The notes beneath the pieces are model-generated. The model worked only from the letters and a program-made list of their open reading frames with translations, was not told the origin of the DNA and searched no databases. A stretch of 64,000 nucleotides of DNA, from NCBI RefSeq assembly GCF_013618625.1, contig NZ_JABRWO010000012.1, forward strand, positions 207,232-271,231, written 5' to 3'. A program made the translations under genes and the position numbers. Below are positions 18,811-27,114 of the stretch, one piece after another. Position 1 is the stretch's first letter; the number at the start of each line of letters is the position of its first letter. The DNA is from Bremerella alba (GTDB taxonomy: Bacteria > Planctomycetota > Planctomycetia > Pirellulales > Pirellulaceae).

Positions 18811-20802
18811 ATGAATCGACCGTCGTCGAACCATCTTCAAACTTCGATCGAGCGATTTTCCTCCGCTCTCGAAAAGTTCGAGCATTCGCCCTCGTTTACC
18901 AAGCGAAAGCACATTGGTCGCGTACTCGATACGGCTGAGCGTGTTCTCCGCTGCGATGGTGGACCTGCGGCCATGTATCATTTCGCCGATCGTTTTGACC
19001 GTGCAGGAGTATTCGCAGAAACGGATTGGGATCATCCCGACCGTCTGCAGGCCAGCCTGGTACCCATCACTCTGTCTTGCGGTCAGGCATGGACCATTAC
19101 GCTGGAATGCCTTAGTCAGTTGCGTCTGCTCGCCATCTCGCAAGGACAGACTACGCGTTTAGGATTATCCGCCGAACAGGCAGTCAATTACCTGCGGAAG
19201 GTTCTTGCATTAAGTCTCGATCACATCTTTGAGCGTCAGACGGAAGCGGCTCGTCTAGAAAGAACCCAATCCGTTGCTGCGGGACGCGTGCTACTTTTCG
19301 TTGCCGAGACGATAGGCTACGACGATCTATTAGGACAACTCGTCGAAGAGATCTGGCGTCTGCTCTATCAGCGACCGATCAACGTGGCGCCTATTCGCAC
19401 GATGGTGACGAAGCTGGCTGCCTATTGTTACGACGACCAGCATGAAACCACCGCCATCCCCATCGGAGCGGACCGACTGATCAGTGCGTTGTACAGCCCG
19501 ACGACCGCCTCCCGGGAAGACCCCGGCACCGAAGTTTATACCGAGCGGTTAATGCAGATGGATGAAATTTCGCTTCAGAACGAAGCGAACTCCGCGGCCA
19601 GAGCAATGCATGATACGGGGCTCGTTTCTCCTTACCACGGCGTATTGCTACGTCACCTGCTTACCCAGGCCCCCAACCTAATCGCTTCGGCATTGGGCCT
19701 TAGCGCGACGGGAATCGACAGCTACCTGACTTATCGACAGCTTGTCCATGCGTTGATCGATAAAGCCGTTCATCCGGAAACCTGCCAGTGTCTGTATGGG
19801 CTCGCAAGTTTGCTTGAACGCGCCGTTCTTCATTATCCGGGTGTCGCTTCCTCGCTTTGGCGGCAGATAAACTTGCCGCTTACCCATGCCGTCCAGCAGC
19901 GTATCGGCAATGCGTGCGGATTGGAACACTCGGCGGATGTGCACTTGCTCGGCGGTGTAATCAGCGTGCTCGGTCAACCATTGGGTGTAGGCCAAGGAGA
20001 CAACGCGACCTGTCAAGCGGCACGGGCCTTATCGCTATGGGCATATTCCGATCCGGACTATCTGTTGCAACTGCTGGCCTGGGCCGGACGCGACGATGGC
20101 GTACTCATGGAGTTTCACGGGCACCAACTCTCCTCTGCGTTTCTCAAGGAGGGTGCGGCAGGTACCATCGGCATAGATTTGGATCCGGTCTCGATGGTGC
20201 TGGTACCTCATCTGGATCGCGTGTACGCGGAAATGACGCGGCTGGCCACTCGAGCCGGCGAAGACCCGCACATCTATGTGAATCCAGAGTTCCACGGATG
20301 GCGTGTTGGCCGCGGGTTCTCTATTGCCGTCAACGTCGAAACCGGCAAATTGAAAGCGTACAACGCTTTTATCCGACGCTTTTATGCTTGCTACCATCCC
20401 AGCTACAACGGCAATGTTCCGATCATTCATCCCCAGCCGGTTGGCGTAGCCGTAACGGATTCGATGGCGAGATTTGTCGGGTGGCACGCGGTGACCCTTT
20501 TGCGGGTCGCGCTCGATAAAACGGGCCAGCCGCGGGTTTACTTCTACAACCCCAATAACGATAGCGGCCAGAACTGGGGCAACGGGGTTACCGTTTCAAC
20601 CCACGGTCGCGGCGAATTCTACGGCGAGTCCTCGTTGCCAGTCGACGAGTTTGCCTCGCGTCTCTACTTGTTCCACTACGATCCGCTTGAAGTTTGGGAC
20701 GAGTCGGCTATCCCAGGCAACGTCATCGATAATGTGACCAAGCTCGGACGCGAAAGCTGGGCGATGTCGAAGATCTCGGTTGCGGTTCCTACCTCTGACT
20801 GA
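18811..20802 (+). CDS. Hypothetical protein, 663 residues
   Basis: Large soluble protein without signal peptide or membrane helices; I do not recognise its family. The N-terminal two thirds are alpha-helical and Leu-rich (LEKFEHSPSFTKRKHIGRVL, RKVLALSLDHIFERQTEAAR, YGLASLLERAVLHYPGVASS). The C-terminal third has conserved-looking aromatic and His/Asn phrases: LLQLLAWAGRDDGVLMEFHG, PHIYVNPEFHGWRVGRGFSI, VYFYNPNNDSGQNWGNGVTV and VDEFASRLYLFHYDPLEVWD, which could be a papain-like or beta-barrel domain, but no catalytic set can be assigned. The ATG at 18811 is chosen because AAGGA sits 5 nt upstream; a GTG immediately before it is too close to that site. Confidence 0.7.
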   Translation: MNRPSSNHLQTSIERFSSALEKFEHSPSFTKRKHIGRVLDTAERVLRCDGGPAAMYHFADRFDRAGVFAETDWDHPDRLQASLVPITLSCGQAWTITLECLSQLRLLAISQGQTTRLGLSAEQAVNYLRKVLALSLDHIFERQTEAARLERTQSVAAGRVLLFVAETIGYDDLLGQLVEEIWRLLYQRPINVAPIRTMVTKLAAYCYDDQHETTAIPIGADRLISALYSPTTASREDPGTEVYTERLMQMDEISLQNEANSAARAMHDTGLVSPYHGVLLRHLLTQAPNLIASALGLSATGIDSYLTYRQLVHALIDKAVHPETCQCLYGLASLLERAVLHYPGVASSLWRQINLPLTHAVQQRIGNACGLEHSADVHLLGGVISVLGQPLGVGQGDNATCQAARALSLWAYSDPDYLLQLLAWAGRDDGVLMEFHGHQLSSAFLKEGAAGTIGIDLDPVSMVLVPHLDRVYAEMTRLATRAGEDPHIYVNPEFHGWRVGRGFSIAVNVETGKLKAYNAFIRRFYACYHPSYNGNVPIIHPQPVGVAVTDSMARFVGWHAVTLLRVALDKTGQPRVYFYNPNNDSGQNWGNGVTVSTHGRGEFYGESSLPVDEFASRLYLFHYDPLEVWDESAIPGNVIDNVTKLGRESWAMSKISVAVPTSD

Positions 20803-21067
20803 GTATCGACATCCGTTCAAAAAGTCAATTCGTTTACCGAAGCCGACAAATGGCTTAAACGCAATTCATTGGGTACAGAGCCTTGCTGGGCTTTCCCAAT
20901 CAAGTATTGCGAAATTGCTTCCTTTTGCGCCTCATGAAAGACCAGCGATGGTCTCCGACTGATCTTTGACTCTTCCTTTGATTCCGCTAGAAACCGTTCA
21001 GAAACTGCCACGAGAGGGACGAATATATCGAAGGCAGAAGTATTACCGATCGCGTGGAACTTGAAGT

Positions 21068-21538
21068 ATGCCTCGACGGGCGACAGCAATGATGGCAGTT
21101 CTAGCAGTGTTTATTCACTGTGTGCTCGGCTGTTGCGCTCGTTGCCTCACCGCTAGCGAGCATCACACCCCCGCCGAGCACTGTCAGGCAAATTGCATTT
21201 GCTGTGATCATCACCAGCACGATGCCTACGTCGAACTCTGCTTGCAACCGGCCGTCAGTTTGACGATAGCCGAGCCATCCTCCGACGCAGATCCTCAGCA
21301 ACATCATGAGTGTCTTTGCTGCGGCATGGCCAAGTGTGCATTCATCCTCAATGAATCTCCCAGCGACGGGCTGATCAACGCCCTGCTTCTGCCTGCGGAT
21401 ACCTTCTGGTCGGAGATATCTTATCTGCCGATCGAAAGCGTCTCTCAGAACAGTCCAAGGGAACTTTGTCACAGAACATCATCGCATGCTACGCCCAAAG
21501 TGCGCCTCCATCTCTCCCTGGCTGTCCTCACGCTTTAG
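21068..21538 (+). CDS. Small Cys/His-rich secreted protein
   Basis: Protein of 156 residues with an N-terminal hydrophobic signal (AMMAVLAVFIHCVLGCCARC) and three Cys/His clusters: HCVLGCCARC, HCQANCICCDHHQHD and HHECLCCGMAKC. The density of Cys-Cys pairs and His residues points to metal binding (zinc or copper) in the periplasm. Small proteins of this look occur repeatedly in planctomycetes; no function is established that I can name. It lies about 205 bp upstream of the thioredoxin-fold-like gene and probably heads an operon with it and the ABC transporter. Confidence 0.65.
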   Translation: MPRRATAMMAVLAVFIHCVLGCCARCLTASEHHTPAEHCQANCICCDHHQHDAYVELCLQPAVSLTIAEPSSDADPQQHHECLCCGMAKCAFILNESPSDGLINALLLPADTFWSEISYLPIESVSQNSPRELCHRTSSHATPKVRLHLSLAVLTL

Positions 21539-21744
21539 AGTCGGCCTCGGCTGATTCAATCGTTCTCCTAATGCTTATGATGGTCGGCCATCTACGTTTT
21601 CGACAAATCCAACAACCGGGTGATGCATCGGTCAAGTGGCCGGTCCGTCACGAATCAATATTAATCGTCACGCCAAGAGCCGAGGCCCTTGCTGCTGCTC
21701 TGGCATCGTTTCATTCATACAACATTTCATCCGAAAGGATTCTG

Positions 21745-22521
21745 ATGAAGATTATCACGCATGTAGTCCTTACACTTGCTTGCCTGTTTGCCCTGCACGG
21801 TGCCAGCTTCGCCCAGACCGACGTCAACGCGACACTGCAGCAGGCCCAGCAAACGGGCCAATATACTTTCATTGTCTTCTACAAAGACAACTCTCCGCAG
21901 ACTCAAAAGATGCTTCAAGTCGTGCAACAGGCCGTATCCAGCCAACCGCAGCAAGCCACCATCGCAACCTCTAGCATGGCTTCCGCCCAGGGGCAAGCGA
22001 TGGCCGAAAAGTTCCAGGTCAGTCGGGCACCGATGCCCATGACCGTGGCGGTTGCTCCTAATGGAGCAGTGACCGGTCTGTTTTCACGTCAGATTGCCAA
22101 GGCCAACATCGATGCGGCGATTGTCCCCCCGGTCATGATGGACTGCATGAAGCATCTACAAGATCAAAAGCTTGTGTTCGTCTGTCTGACCAAGTCGGAA
22201 CAAGCCGCTGTTCCGGCAGGCGTGCGGACCCTGCAACTCGACCCGATGTTTAAAGACCGGATGGCCCTAATCGGGTTGAACGTGCAAGATACGTCAGAAG
22301 CCCGGCTCATGCAGCAGTTGAAGGTCGATGCCGACCAGGTCCAAGGACCTTATGCCGCGTTGATCGCACCTCCCGGAGTTCTAGTGGGTCACTTCTCAGG
22401 CACATCGACGGCAGAGCAAATTGCTGCTGCCATCCACAAGGCCGGTAAGTGTTGCGATGATCCGAATTGTAAGCATGCCGGCAATGCCCAGGCATCGCAG
22501 TCGACTTCCACACGCCGCTAA
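21745..22521 (+). CDS. Secreted thioredoxin-fold-like protein with C-terminal Cys motif
   Basis: Exported protein of 258 residues. ATG preceded by AAAGGA; the signal peptide MKIITHVVLTLACLFALHGA ends near SFAQ. Two thioredoxin-like half domains can be seen (YTFIVFYKDNSPQTQKMLQV with EKFQVSRAPMPMTVAVAPNG; then KLVFVCLTKSEQAAVPAGVR with LKVDADQVQGPYAALIAPPG), but the CxxC active site is missing from both, so disulfide exchange is unlikely. The C-terminal KCCDDPNCKH motif could bind a metal. The 23-bp gap to the downstream permease supports a shared operon and a role as a binding or delivery protein (inference). Confidence 0.6.
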   Translation: MKIITHVVLTLACLFALHGASFAQTDVNATLQQAQQTGQYTFIVFYKDNSPQTQKMLQVVQQAVSSQPQQATIATSSMASAQGQAMAEKFQVSRAPMPMTVAVAPNGAVTGLFSRQIAKANIDAAIVPPVMMDCMKHLQDQKLVFVCLTKSEQAAVPAGVRTLQLDPMFKDRMALIGLNVQDTSEARLMQQLKVDADQVQGPYAALIAPPGVLVGHFSGTSTAEQIAAAIHKAGKCCDDPNCKHAGNAQASQSTSTRR

Positions 22522-22544
22522 GCCCTTACCCGGAAGAATACCAC

Positions 22545-23771
22545 ATGAACGTTCGTTCCATCATCTGGCACGAGTTGAAGTCGCGCCCGGCAGGGGTGGC
22601 CTTCAACAGCCTGACGATCTTTCTAGGAGTCGCTGCTTTAGTGGCGATTCGGCATGTCACGGTTCACTCGGAAGAAGCCGTGTCGAAGCAACTAACTAAC
22701 CTGGGAGCCAACATCTTGGTGCTTCCCAAGGAGGCTACGCTCCAAGACTATTATGCCGCCGATCAAAACGGCGGTACGTTGCCGGAAGAGTACGTCGCTG
22801 AAATCTTCCTCGCCGGATTGTCCGGTGTCGAACAGGTTTCCCCACGTTTGAACGTCTCGACGGAACTCGACGGTCACTCGGTCGCGGTCACGGGAATTCT
22901 GCCTCAGTCGGAAGTCGAGACGCTTGCCACATGGCAAGCAACGACGATGTTCATGAACCCAACGGCAACCGGCTGCTGCACCAAGGCCAACGTCGCCACG
23001 ACCAACGACTTGGAAGCTCCGGAGGCATTGGTTAAGCATCGGGCAATTCAGAATCTCGATAAGAATGCGCTGGTACTGGGAGCCGACATCTCCCAGAAAT
23101 TGAACTGCCGGGTCAATGATCGGCTGAAACTCCAAGACGAGAACTTTACCGTCATCGGAGTTCTACCGGTCACTGGTACCGTGGACGATGGTCGTGTGTT
23201 TGCGCACCTGCATTCGGTTCAACGTATCTGGAAGAAAGATGCGACCTGCAATGCCATTGAAATTGTCGGCTGTTGTGAAGACGCCGCCGGCAGCCTGGTA
23301 CCACAGCTTCGCGAACTGCTTCCGGAAGCCAAGGTCGTGACGATCTCGCAGGTGGTCGAAACTCAGGTTGGCGTCAACGCGCTAATGGCAAAGACCTCGT
23401 GGATCGTGCTGGCCGTGATGATCGTCGTCGGTGGCGCCGGTTTGGCCGGGGCGATCGCGTCGAACGTGCGGGAGCGCCGACGCGAGATTGGTACCTTGAT
23501 GGCCCTGGGAGCAACGCCTGGCACCATCCAAAAACTGTTCCTCGGCAAGGCATTTATCTTAGGGCTCGCTGCCGGCAGCGTCGGCTGCCTGACCGGCGTC
23601 GTAGCGGCCATCATTGCGGGCCCGGCCTGGGCAGGCGTGTCGATCACCCCGCTCATTGGCACGTCGCTGCTTGCCGTTCTCGTTGCCACGCTGGTCGCGA
23701 TTGTCGCCGCGTGGTGGCCTGCTCGCGGAGCGGCCCATCTTGATCCATGTATTTGTTTCCGGGAGGTTTAA
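22545..23771 (+). CDS. ABC transporter permease, FtsX/MacB-LolE type
   Basis: Inner-membrane permease of 408 residues with type VII (MacB/LolCDE) topology: one N-terminal helix (VAFNSLTIFLGVAALVAIRH), a large periplasmic domain of about 240 residues, then three C-terminal helices (SWIVLAVMIVVGGAGLAGAI, AFILGLAAGSVGCLTGVVAA, IGTSLLAVLVATLVAIVAAW) with the FtsX coupling motif RERRREIGTLMALGATPGTI. Unusually for the family, the periplasmic domain carries Cys pairs (C144-C145, C243-C244) and single Cys 188 and 235, in line with the Cys-rich proteins encoded upstream. Such transporters do mechanical or lipoprotein work in the periplasm rather than classical import. Confidence 0.85.
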   Translation: MNVRSIIWHELKSRPAGVAFNSLTIFLGVAALVAIRHVTVHSEEAVSKQLTNLGANILVLPKEATLQDYYAADQNGGTLPEEYVAEIFLAGLSGVEQVSPRLNVSTELDGHSVAVTGILPQSEVETLATWQATTMFMNPTATGCCTKANVATTNDLEAPEALVKHRAIQNLDKNALVLGADISQKLNCRVNDRLKLQDENFTVIGVLPVTGTVDDGRVFAHLHSVQRIWKKDATCNAIEIVGCCEDAAGSLVPQLRELLPEAKVVTISQVVETQVGVNALMAKTSWIVLAVMIVVGGAGLAGAIASNVRERRREIGTLMALGATPGTIQKLFLGKAFILGLAAGSVGCLTGVVAAIIAGPAWAGVSITPLIGTSLLAVLVATLVAIVAAWWPARGAAHLDPCICFREV

Positions 23772-23774
23772 CCC

Positions 23775-24482
23775 ATGATTCAACTAGAAGCGATCCGCAA
23801 GGATTACAGTCGACGCGGCCAAGCATTGACCGCGTTTCAGTGTGAATCTCAGCAAATCGATGACGGCGAGTACATCGCCATCGTCGGCCCGAGTGGAAGC
23901 GGTAAGACGACCCTGCTTTCGATGCTCGGAGGGATGCTCACACCCTCGACCGGTCGCGTACTTGTCGACGGTGTCTCCCTTTACGAACATTCAGTCGCCG
24001 AGCGCTCGGCCATTCGCGGAAAGAAGATGGGCTTTGTGTTTCAAAGCTTCAATCTAATCCCGTACCTTTCAGCGCTGCAGAATGTTCAGATTCCACTCAG
24101 TTTTTCGACGGTTTCAGCAGACGAGCAACAGCAACGTGCCACGCAGATGCTCACGCACCTAGGCTTGGAAGAGCGTCTACATCATAAGCCGTCCGAACTA
24201 AGCGTCGGGCAACAGCAACGTGTGGCCCTGGCACGTACGTTGGTTAACGATCCCCAGATCATTTTGGCCGACGAGCCCACCGGCAACCTCGACCCAACAA
24301 GCCGAGAGGTTGTTCTGCAGACCTTCGACCAGTGCCACCAGCAAGGCAGAACCTTGATCGTGGTCACCCACGACCCCAGCGTCGCTAGCCGAGCAACGCG
24401 ACGGTTGACGTTGATTGATGGGACGCTGGTTGATGGGGACGAAGTCAATTCGGCAGCGTCACCGCAAATGACGGCGGCCTGA
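23775..24482 (+). CDS. ABC transporter ATP-binding protein, LolD/MacB type
   Basis: ATPase of 235 residues pairing with the permease that ends 3 bp upstream; its GGAGG ribosome-binding site lies inside the permease stop region. Walker A GPSGSGKTT, Q-loop in GFVFQSFNLIPYLSALQN, signature LSVGQQQRVALART, Walker B IILADEPTGNLD, and H-loop TLIVVTHDP. FQSFNLIPYLSALQN is typical of the MacB/LolD family. A short low-complexity tail follows. The system probably works with the two secreted proteins encoded upstream. Confidence 0.9.
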   Translation: MIQLEAIRKDYSRRGQALTAFQCESQQIDDGEYIAIVGPSGSGKTTLLSMLGGMLTPSTGRVLVDGVSLYEHSVAERSAIRGKKMGFVFQSFNLIPYLSALQNVQIPLSFSTVSADEQQQRATQMLTHLGLEERLHHKPSELSVGQQQRVALARTLVNDPQIILADEPTGNLDPTSREVVLQTFDQCHQQGRTLIVVTHDPSVASRATRRLTLIDGTLVDGDEVNSAASPQMTAA

Positions 24483-24928
24483 TACTAGGACGTCTCTAGA
24501 ACGGGAAAAATCCCGCAGACAAACGGAAATGCAAATCGGCGGATATCTAGCGCAGGTCATCGACCAACCGCCGGTTTGCGAACGCTCTCTATTGATTCGT
24601 CCTGCGAGCATCGTTGTCGATATCTAGCGATCGAACACAGTACGGTTCGATGAATTAGTTACTTCTTTTTAGGCAGCGAGCTGGCTGCTGAACCTCTTGC
24701 AGCTGGCATCTGTTGCAGCAGCGACATCAGCAAACCTGGGCAACCGGCGATTGACAATTCTTGTCGGCACACCGTCTTGTGCATTTGCGACACCAATCGG
24801 CCTGAATAAGCCACTAACGCCACAATCCGACTCCTTACCAATAAAGATATTTCCAAACTCGTATTCTTTTCAATTTTTCTGTAACCATGGATACTCGAAA
24901 CGGTAAGTCCCCGTTGAAAGGAAGATCG
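24483..24928. other. Intergenic region, 446 bp
   Basis: Separates the ABC operon from the ECF sigma gene. A small stem (cgggaaaaatcccg) near 24500 may end the ABC operon. The rest shows no gene I can defend. The strong site AAAGGAAGATCG before 24929 belongs to the sigma gene. Confidence 0.4.
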
Positions 24929-25456
24929 ATGGCAGAGCTGAGCCCCACTGAGCAGTTCATTCAACTTCTCACCGAGAATCAGAATAGACTTTATGGCTAT
25001 ATCTTCTCCCTGATCGGAGAGCGTAGTCATACGGCGGATGTTCTGCAGGAAACGAATCTCGTTTTGTGGCGGAAGATCGACCAGTTCGATCCCCGTCGAC
25101 CTTTTCTGCCGTGGGCTTTCTCGATTGCCCGATTTCAGGTCCTGGCCAATCTGCGAGACCGGAAGCGAGACCGCGTGCTTCTCAATTCGGAACTGATCGA
25201 ATCGATGTCGAGCGAGGCGGAATCAATGGCAGGACAAATCGACGGGATTCGCGAAGCACTCAGCCGCTGCGTTCAGCAATTGAATTCAGCAAATCGCCAG
25301 TTGATTCAGAGGCGTTATTTCGAGGCGGAAAGCCTTGACGAGATCGCGGAAACATCCAACCGCACCGCCGGAGCCATCAAAGTTGCTCTCTTACGCGTGC
25401 GGAAACAACTGGCTCAGTGCATTCAACATCGATTGGCCGCTGAAGGAAACGCATGA
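24929..25456 (+). CDS. ECF-type RNA polymerase sigma factor
   Basis: Sigma-70 family factor of 175 residues. Region 2 includes FIQLLTENQNRLYGYIFSLI, the DVLQETNLVLWRKIDQFDPR segment (sigma 2.2/2.3) and FLPWAFSIARFQVLANLRDR (2.4); region 4 contains RQLIQRRYFEAESLDEIAET and the recognition helix GAIKVALLRVRKQLAQCI. The NLVLWRK and F-PWAFSIAR phrases are typical of planctomycete ECF sigma factors paired with FecR-LamG proteins. The start at 24929 is preferred over one 14 codons upstream because AAGGAA lies 6 nt before it. Its stop overlaps the next start by ATGA, giving translational coupling. Confidence 0.9.
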   Translation: MAELSPTEQFIQLLTENQNRLYGYIFSLIGERSHTADVLQETNLVLWRKIDQFDPRRPFLPWAFSIARFQVLANLRDRKRDRVLLNSELIESMSSEAESMAGQIDGIREALSRCVQQLNSANRQLIQRRYFEAESLDEIAETSNRTAGAIKVALLRVRKQLAQCIQHRLAAEGNA

Positions 25457-27114
25457 ACGCTCCATTGAACGAACTCGAACTGCTATTGGCCGAATGGGAA
25501 GCCGATACGCTCACGGAGACCGACCTGGCGCGTCTTCAGGCGATTCTCCAAGATGACCCTGAAGCCCGAAGCTATTTCCTGCAGTGGCAGATGTTAACTG
25601 CCGCGCTGGATCTTGAATCGCATGCCGCGCCAATTTCGGCAGTGAATCCTCTGACCACAATCCCTCACCGAACAAGTGTCGACGCGAAATCGAGTTGGTT
25701 GCGGACGGTCGCCGCCTTCACTCTGGCCGCTTCCATTTTAGTGGCCTGCGTAGTGGCGTGGTCGATCTTCGCAAGCGGAACCAATTCTGGCCAGGATGAA
25801 CAGCCCCTTGCATCCAACCCGTCGAACGCCAAGGGTTCCGCAGTACAAGAGGTCACCTCTCAAGGCGTCGCCATTTTAACTCGGTTGGTCGAACCTACCT
25901 GGCCGGATGGGCAGCCCATGCGCCAGGTAGGCGAGGCCCTTAATCCGGGAACTTTCCAACTCAGCAGCGGATTGGCCCAAATCGAGTTCTTCTGTGGAGC
26001 AACGATTGTAATAGAAGGTCCAGCGAATATCGAATTGGAATCCTCGAAGCAGGCCCGAGTTCGCCAAGGCAAGATCCGCGCGAACGTGCCCCCGGCCGCA
26101 CGCGGATTTTCTTTGAATGCCGACAAGCTCAAAGTCGTCGACCTGGGTACAGAGTTTGGCATGGCTGTCTCGTTAGATTCAGTCGACGTTCAGGTATACG
26201 ACGGAGAGGTCGAATTGCATCCCCAGTCGCAGGAAGTCCGTCGCATTACAACCGGTCAAAGCATCAGCATGGACCAGACCGGAGACCTGATTGACGCACC
26301 GATGCAGCCGGAAAGCTTCATCGGAATACCCGAACTTGAATCGCTCAGTGAAAAGCAAAACCGTCAACGGTACACGCGTTGGAAGGAATGGTCGGATGCA
26401 ATCCGCAGCGATTCGCGATTAGTGACCTATTACGCGTTCGACCGGCTAACGGATTGGCAGCGCCGGTTGGCTTGTGATCTTATACCGGTCGACCAAGATC
26501 TGGATGGCGCGATCATTGGCGCCAAGGTCGTCAATGGACGCTGGCCGCAGAAAAGCGGCTTAGAATTCAAGCAGCCGGCCGACCGAGTTCGCGTCGATAT
26601 TCCTGGAGAATTCACGTCGTTGACGTTTTCGTGTTGGACTCGGATCGATAGCCTAGACCGGCTGTTCAACTCGTTATTTCTAACCGACTCGTACGACAAA
26701 GGAGAGCCGCACTGGCAGATCCTTGACTCGGGTCAGTTGTACTTTTCGGTACGTCCCGTCGATCGCGCCAGCAAGGATGGGCCAAAAGACTTCAAAGCTC
26801 TTTCCCCTTCCTTTTGGAATCCCTCGTTACAAGGCAAGTGGATTCACTTGGCCGTGACCTGTGATTTGGATTCACGCACCATCACTCATTACCTCGATGG
26901 GCGTGAGCTAAGCCGGCATGTTGTGCCCGCCCAACAAATGCCATCCTTGGCCCAAATCGGGCCTGCGTCGATTGGCAACTGGGAGCTTCCTACGCTACCC
27001 GATGCCAAGTTTGCCGTACGCAATTTGAACGGCCGTATCGATGAATTCATGATCTTCTCCTCGGCCCTTTCGCCTAATGAAATTCAAGACATTTTTGACC
27101 ATGGCAAACCGTAA
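25453..27114 (+). CDS. FecR-domain anti-sigma-like protein with LamG domain
   Basis: Membrane protein of 553 residues encoded with the ECF factor (4-bp ATGA overlap). The cytoplasmic N-terminus (LLLAEWEADTLTETDLARLQ) resembles the planctomycete anti-sigma N-terminal region; one membrane helix follows (AFTLAASILVACVVAWSIFA), then a periplasmic FecR domain (IEFFCGATIVIEGPANIELE, RVRQGKIRANVPPAARGFSL, KVVDLGTEFGMAVSLDSVDV) and a C-terminal LamG/concanavalin-like domain (RVDIPGEFTSLTFSCWTRID, WIHLAVTCDLDSRTITHYLD, GRIDEFMIFSSALSPNEIQD). It probably holds the sigma factor and senses a periplasmic glycan or other signal. Its end overlaps the next gene by 14 bp. Confidence 0.9.
   Translation: MNAPLNELELLLAEWEADTLTETDLARLQAILQDDPEARSYFLQWQMLTAALDLESHAAPISAVNPLTTIPHRTSVDAKSSWLRTVAAFTLAASILVACVVAWSIFASGTNSGQDEQPLASNPSNAKGSAVQEVTSQGVAILTRLVEPTWPDGQPMRQVGEALNPGTFQLSSGLAQIEFFCGATIVIEGPANIELESSKQARVRQGKIRANVPPAARGFSLNADKLKVVDLGTEFGMAVSLDSVDVQVYDGEVELHPQSQEVRRITTGQSISMDQTGDLIDAPMQPESFIGIPELESLSEKQNRQRYTRWKEWSDAIRSDSRLVTYYAFDRLTDWQRRLACDLIPVDQDLDGAIIGAKVVNGRWPQKSGLEFKQPADRVRVDIPGEFTSLTFSCWTRIDSLDRLFNSLFLTDSYDKGEPHWQILDSGQLYFSVRPVDRASKDGPKDFKALSPSFWNPSLQGKWIHLAVTCDLDSRTITHYLDGRELSRHVVPAQQMPSLAQIGPASIGNWELPTLPDAKFAVRNLNGRIDEFMIFSSALSPNEIQDIFDHGKP

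Noticed and set aside
20817..21089. Minus-strand frame of 90 codons with protein-like sequence between 20802 and the Cys/His-rich gene
   Set aside because: Only a TTG start, no ribosome-binding site, and it overlaps the start of the better-supported plus-strand gene at 21068.
24659..25030. Minus-strand frame ending in a tidy SSLPKKK tail
   Set aside because: Runs antisense through the sigma-factor start; the upstream half has no coding character and no ribosome-binding site was found.
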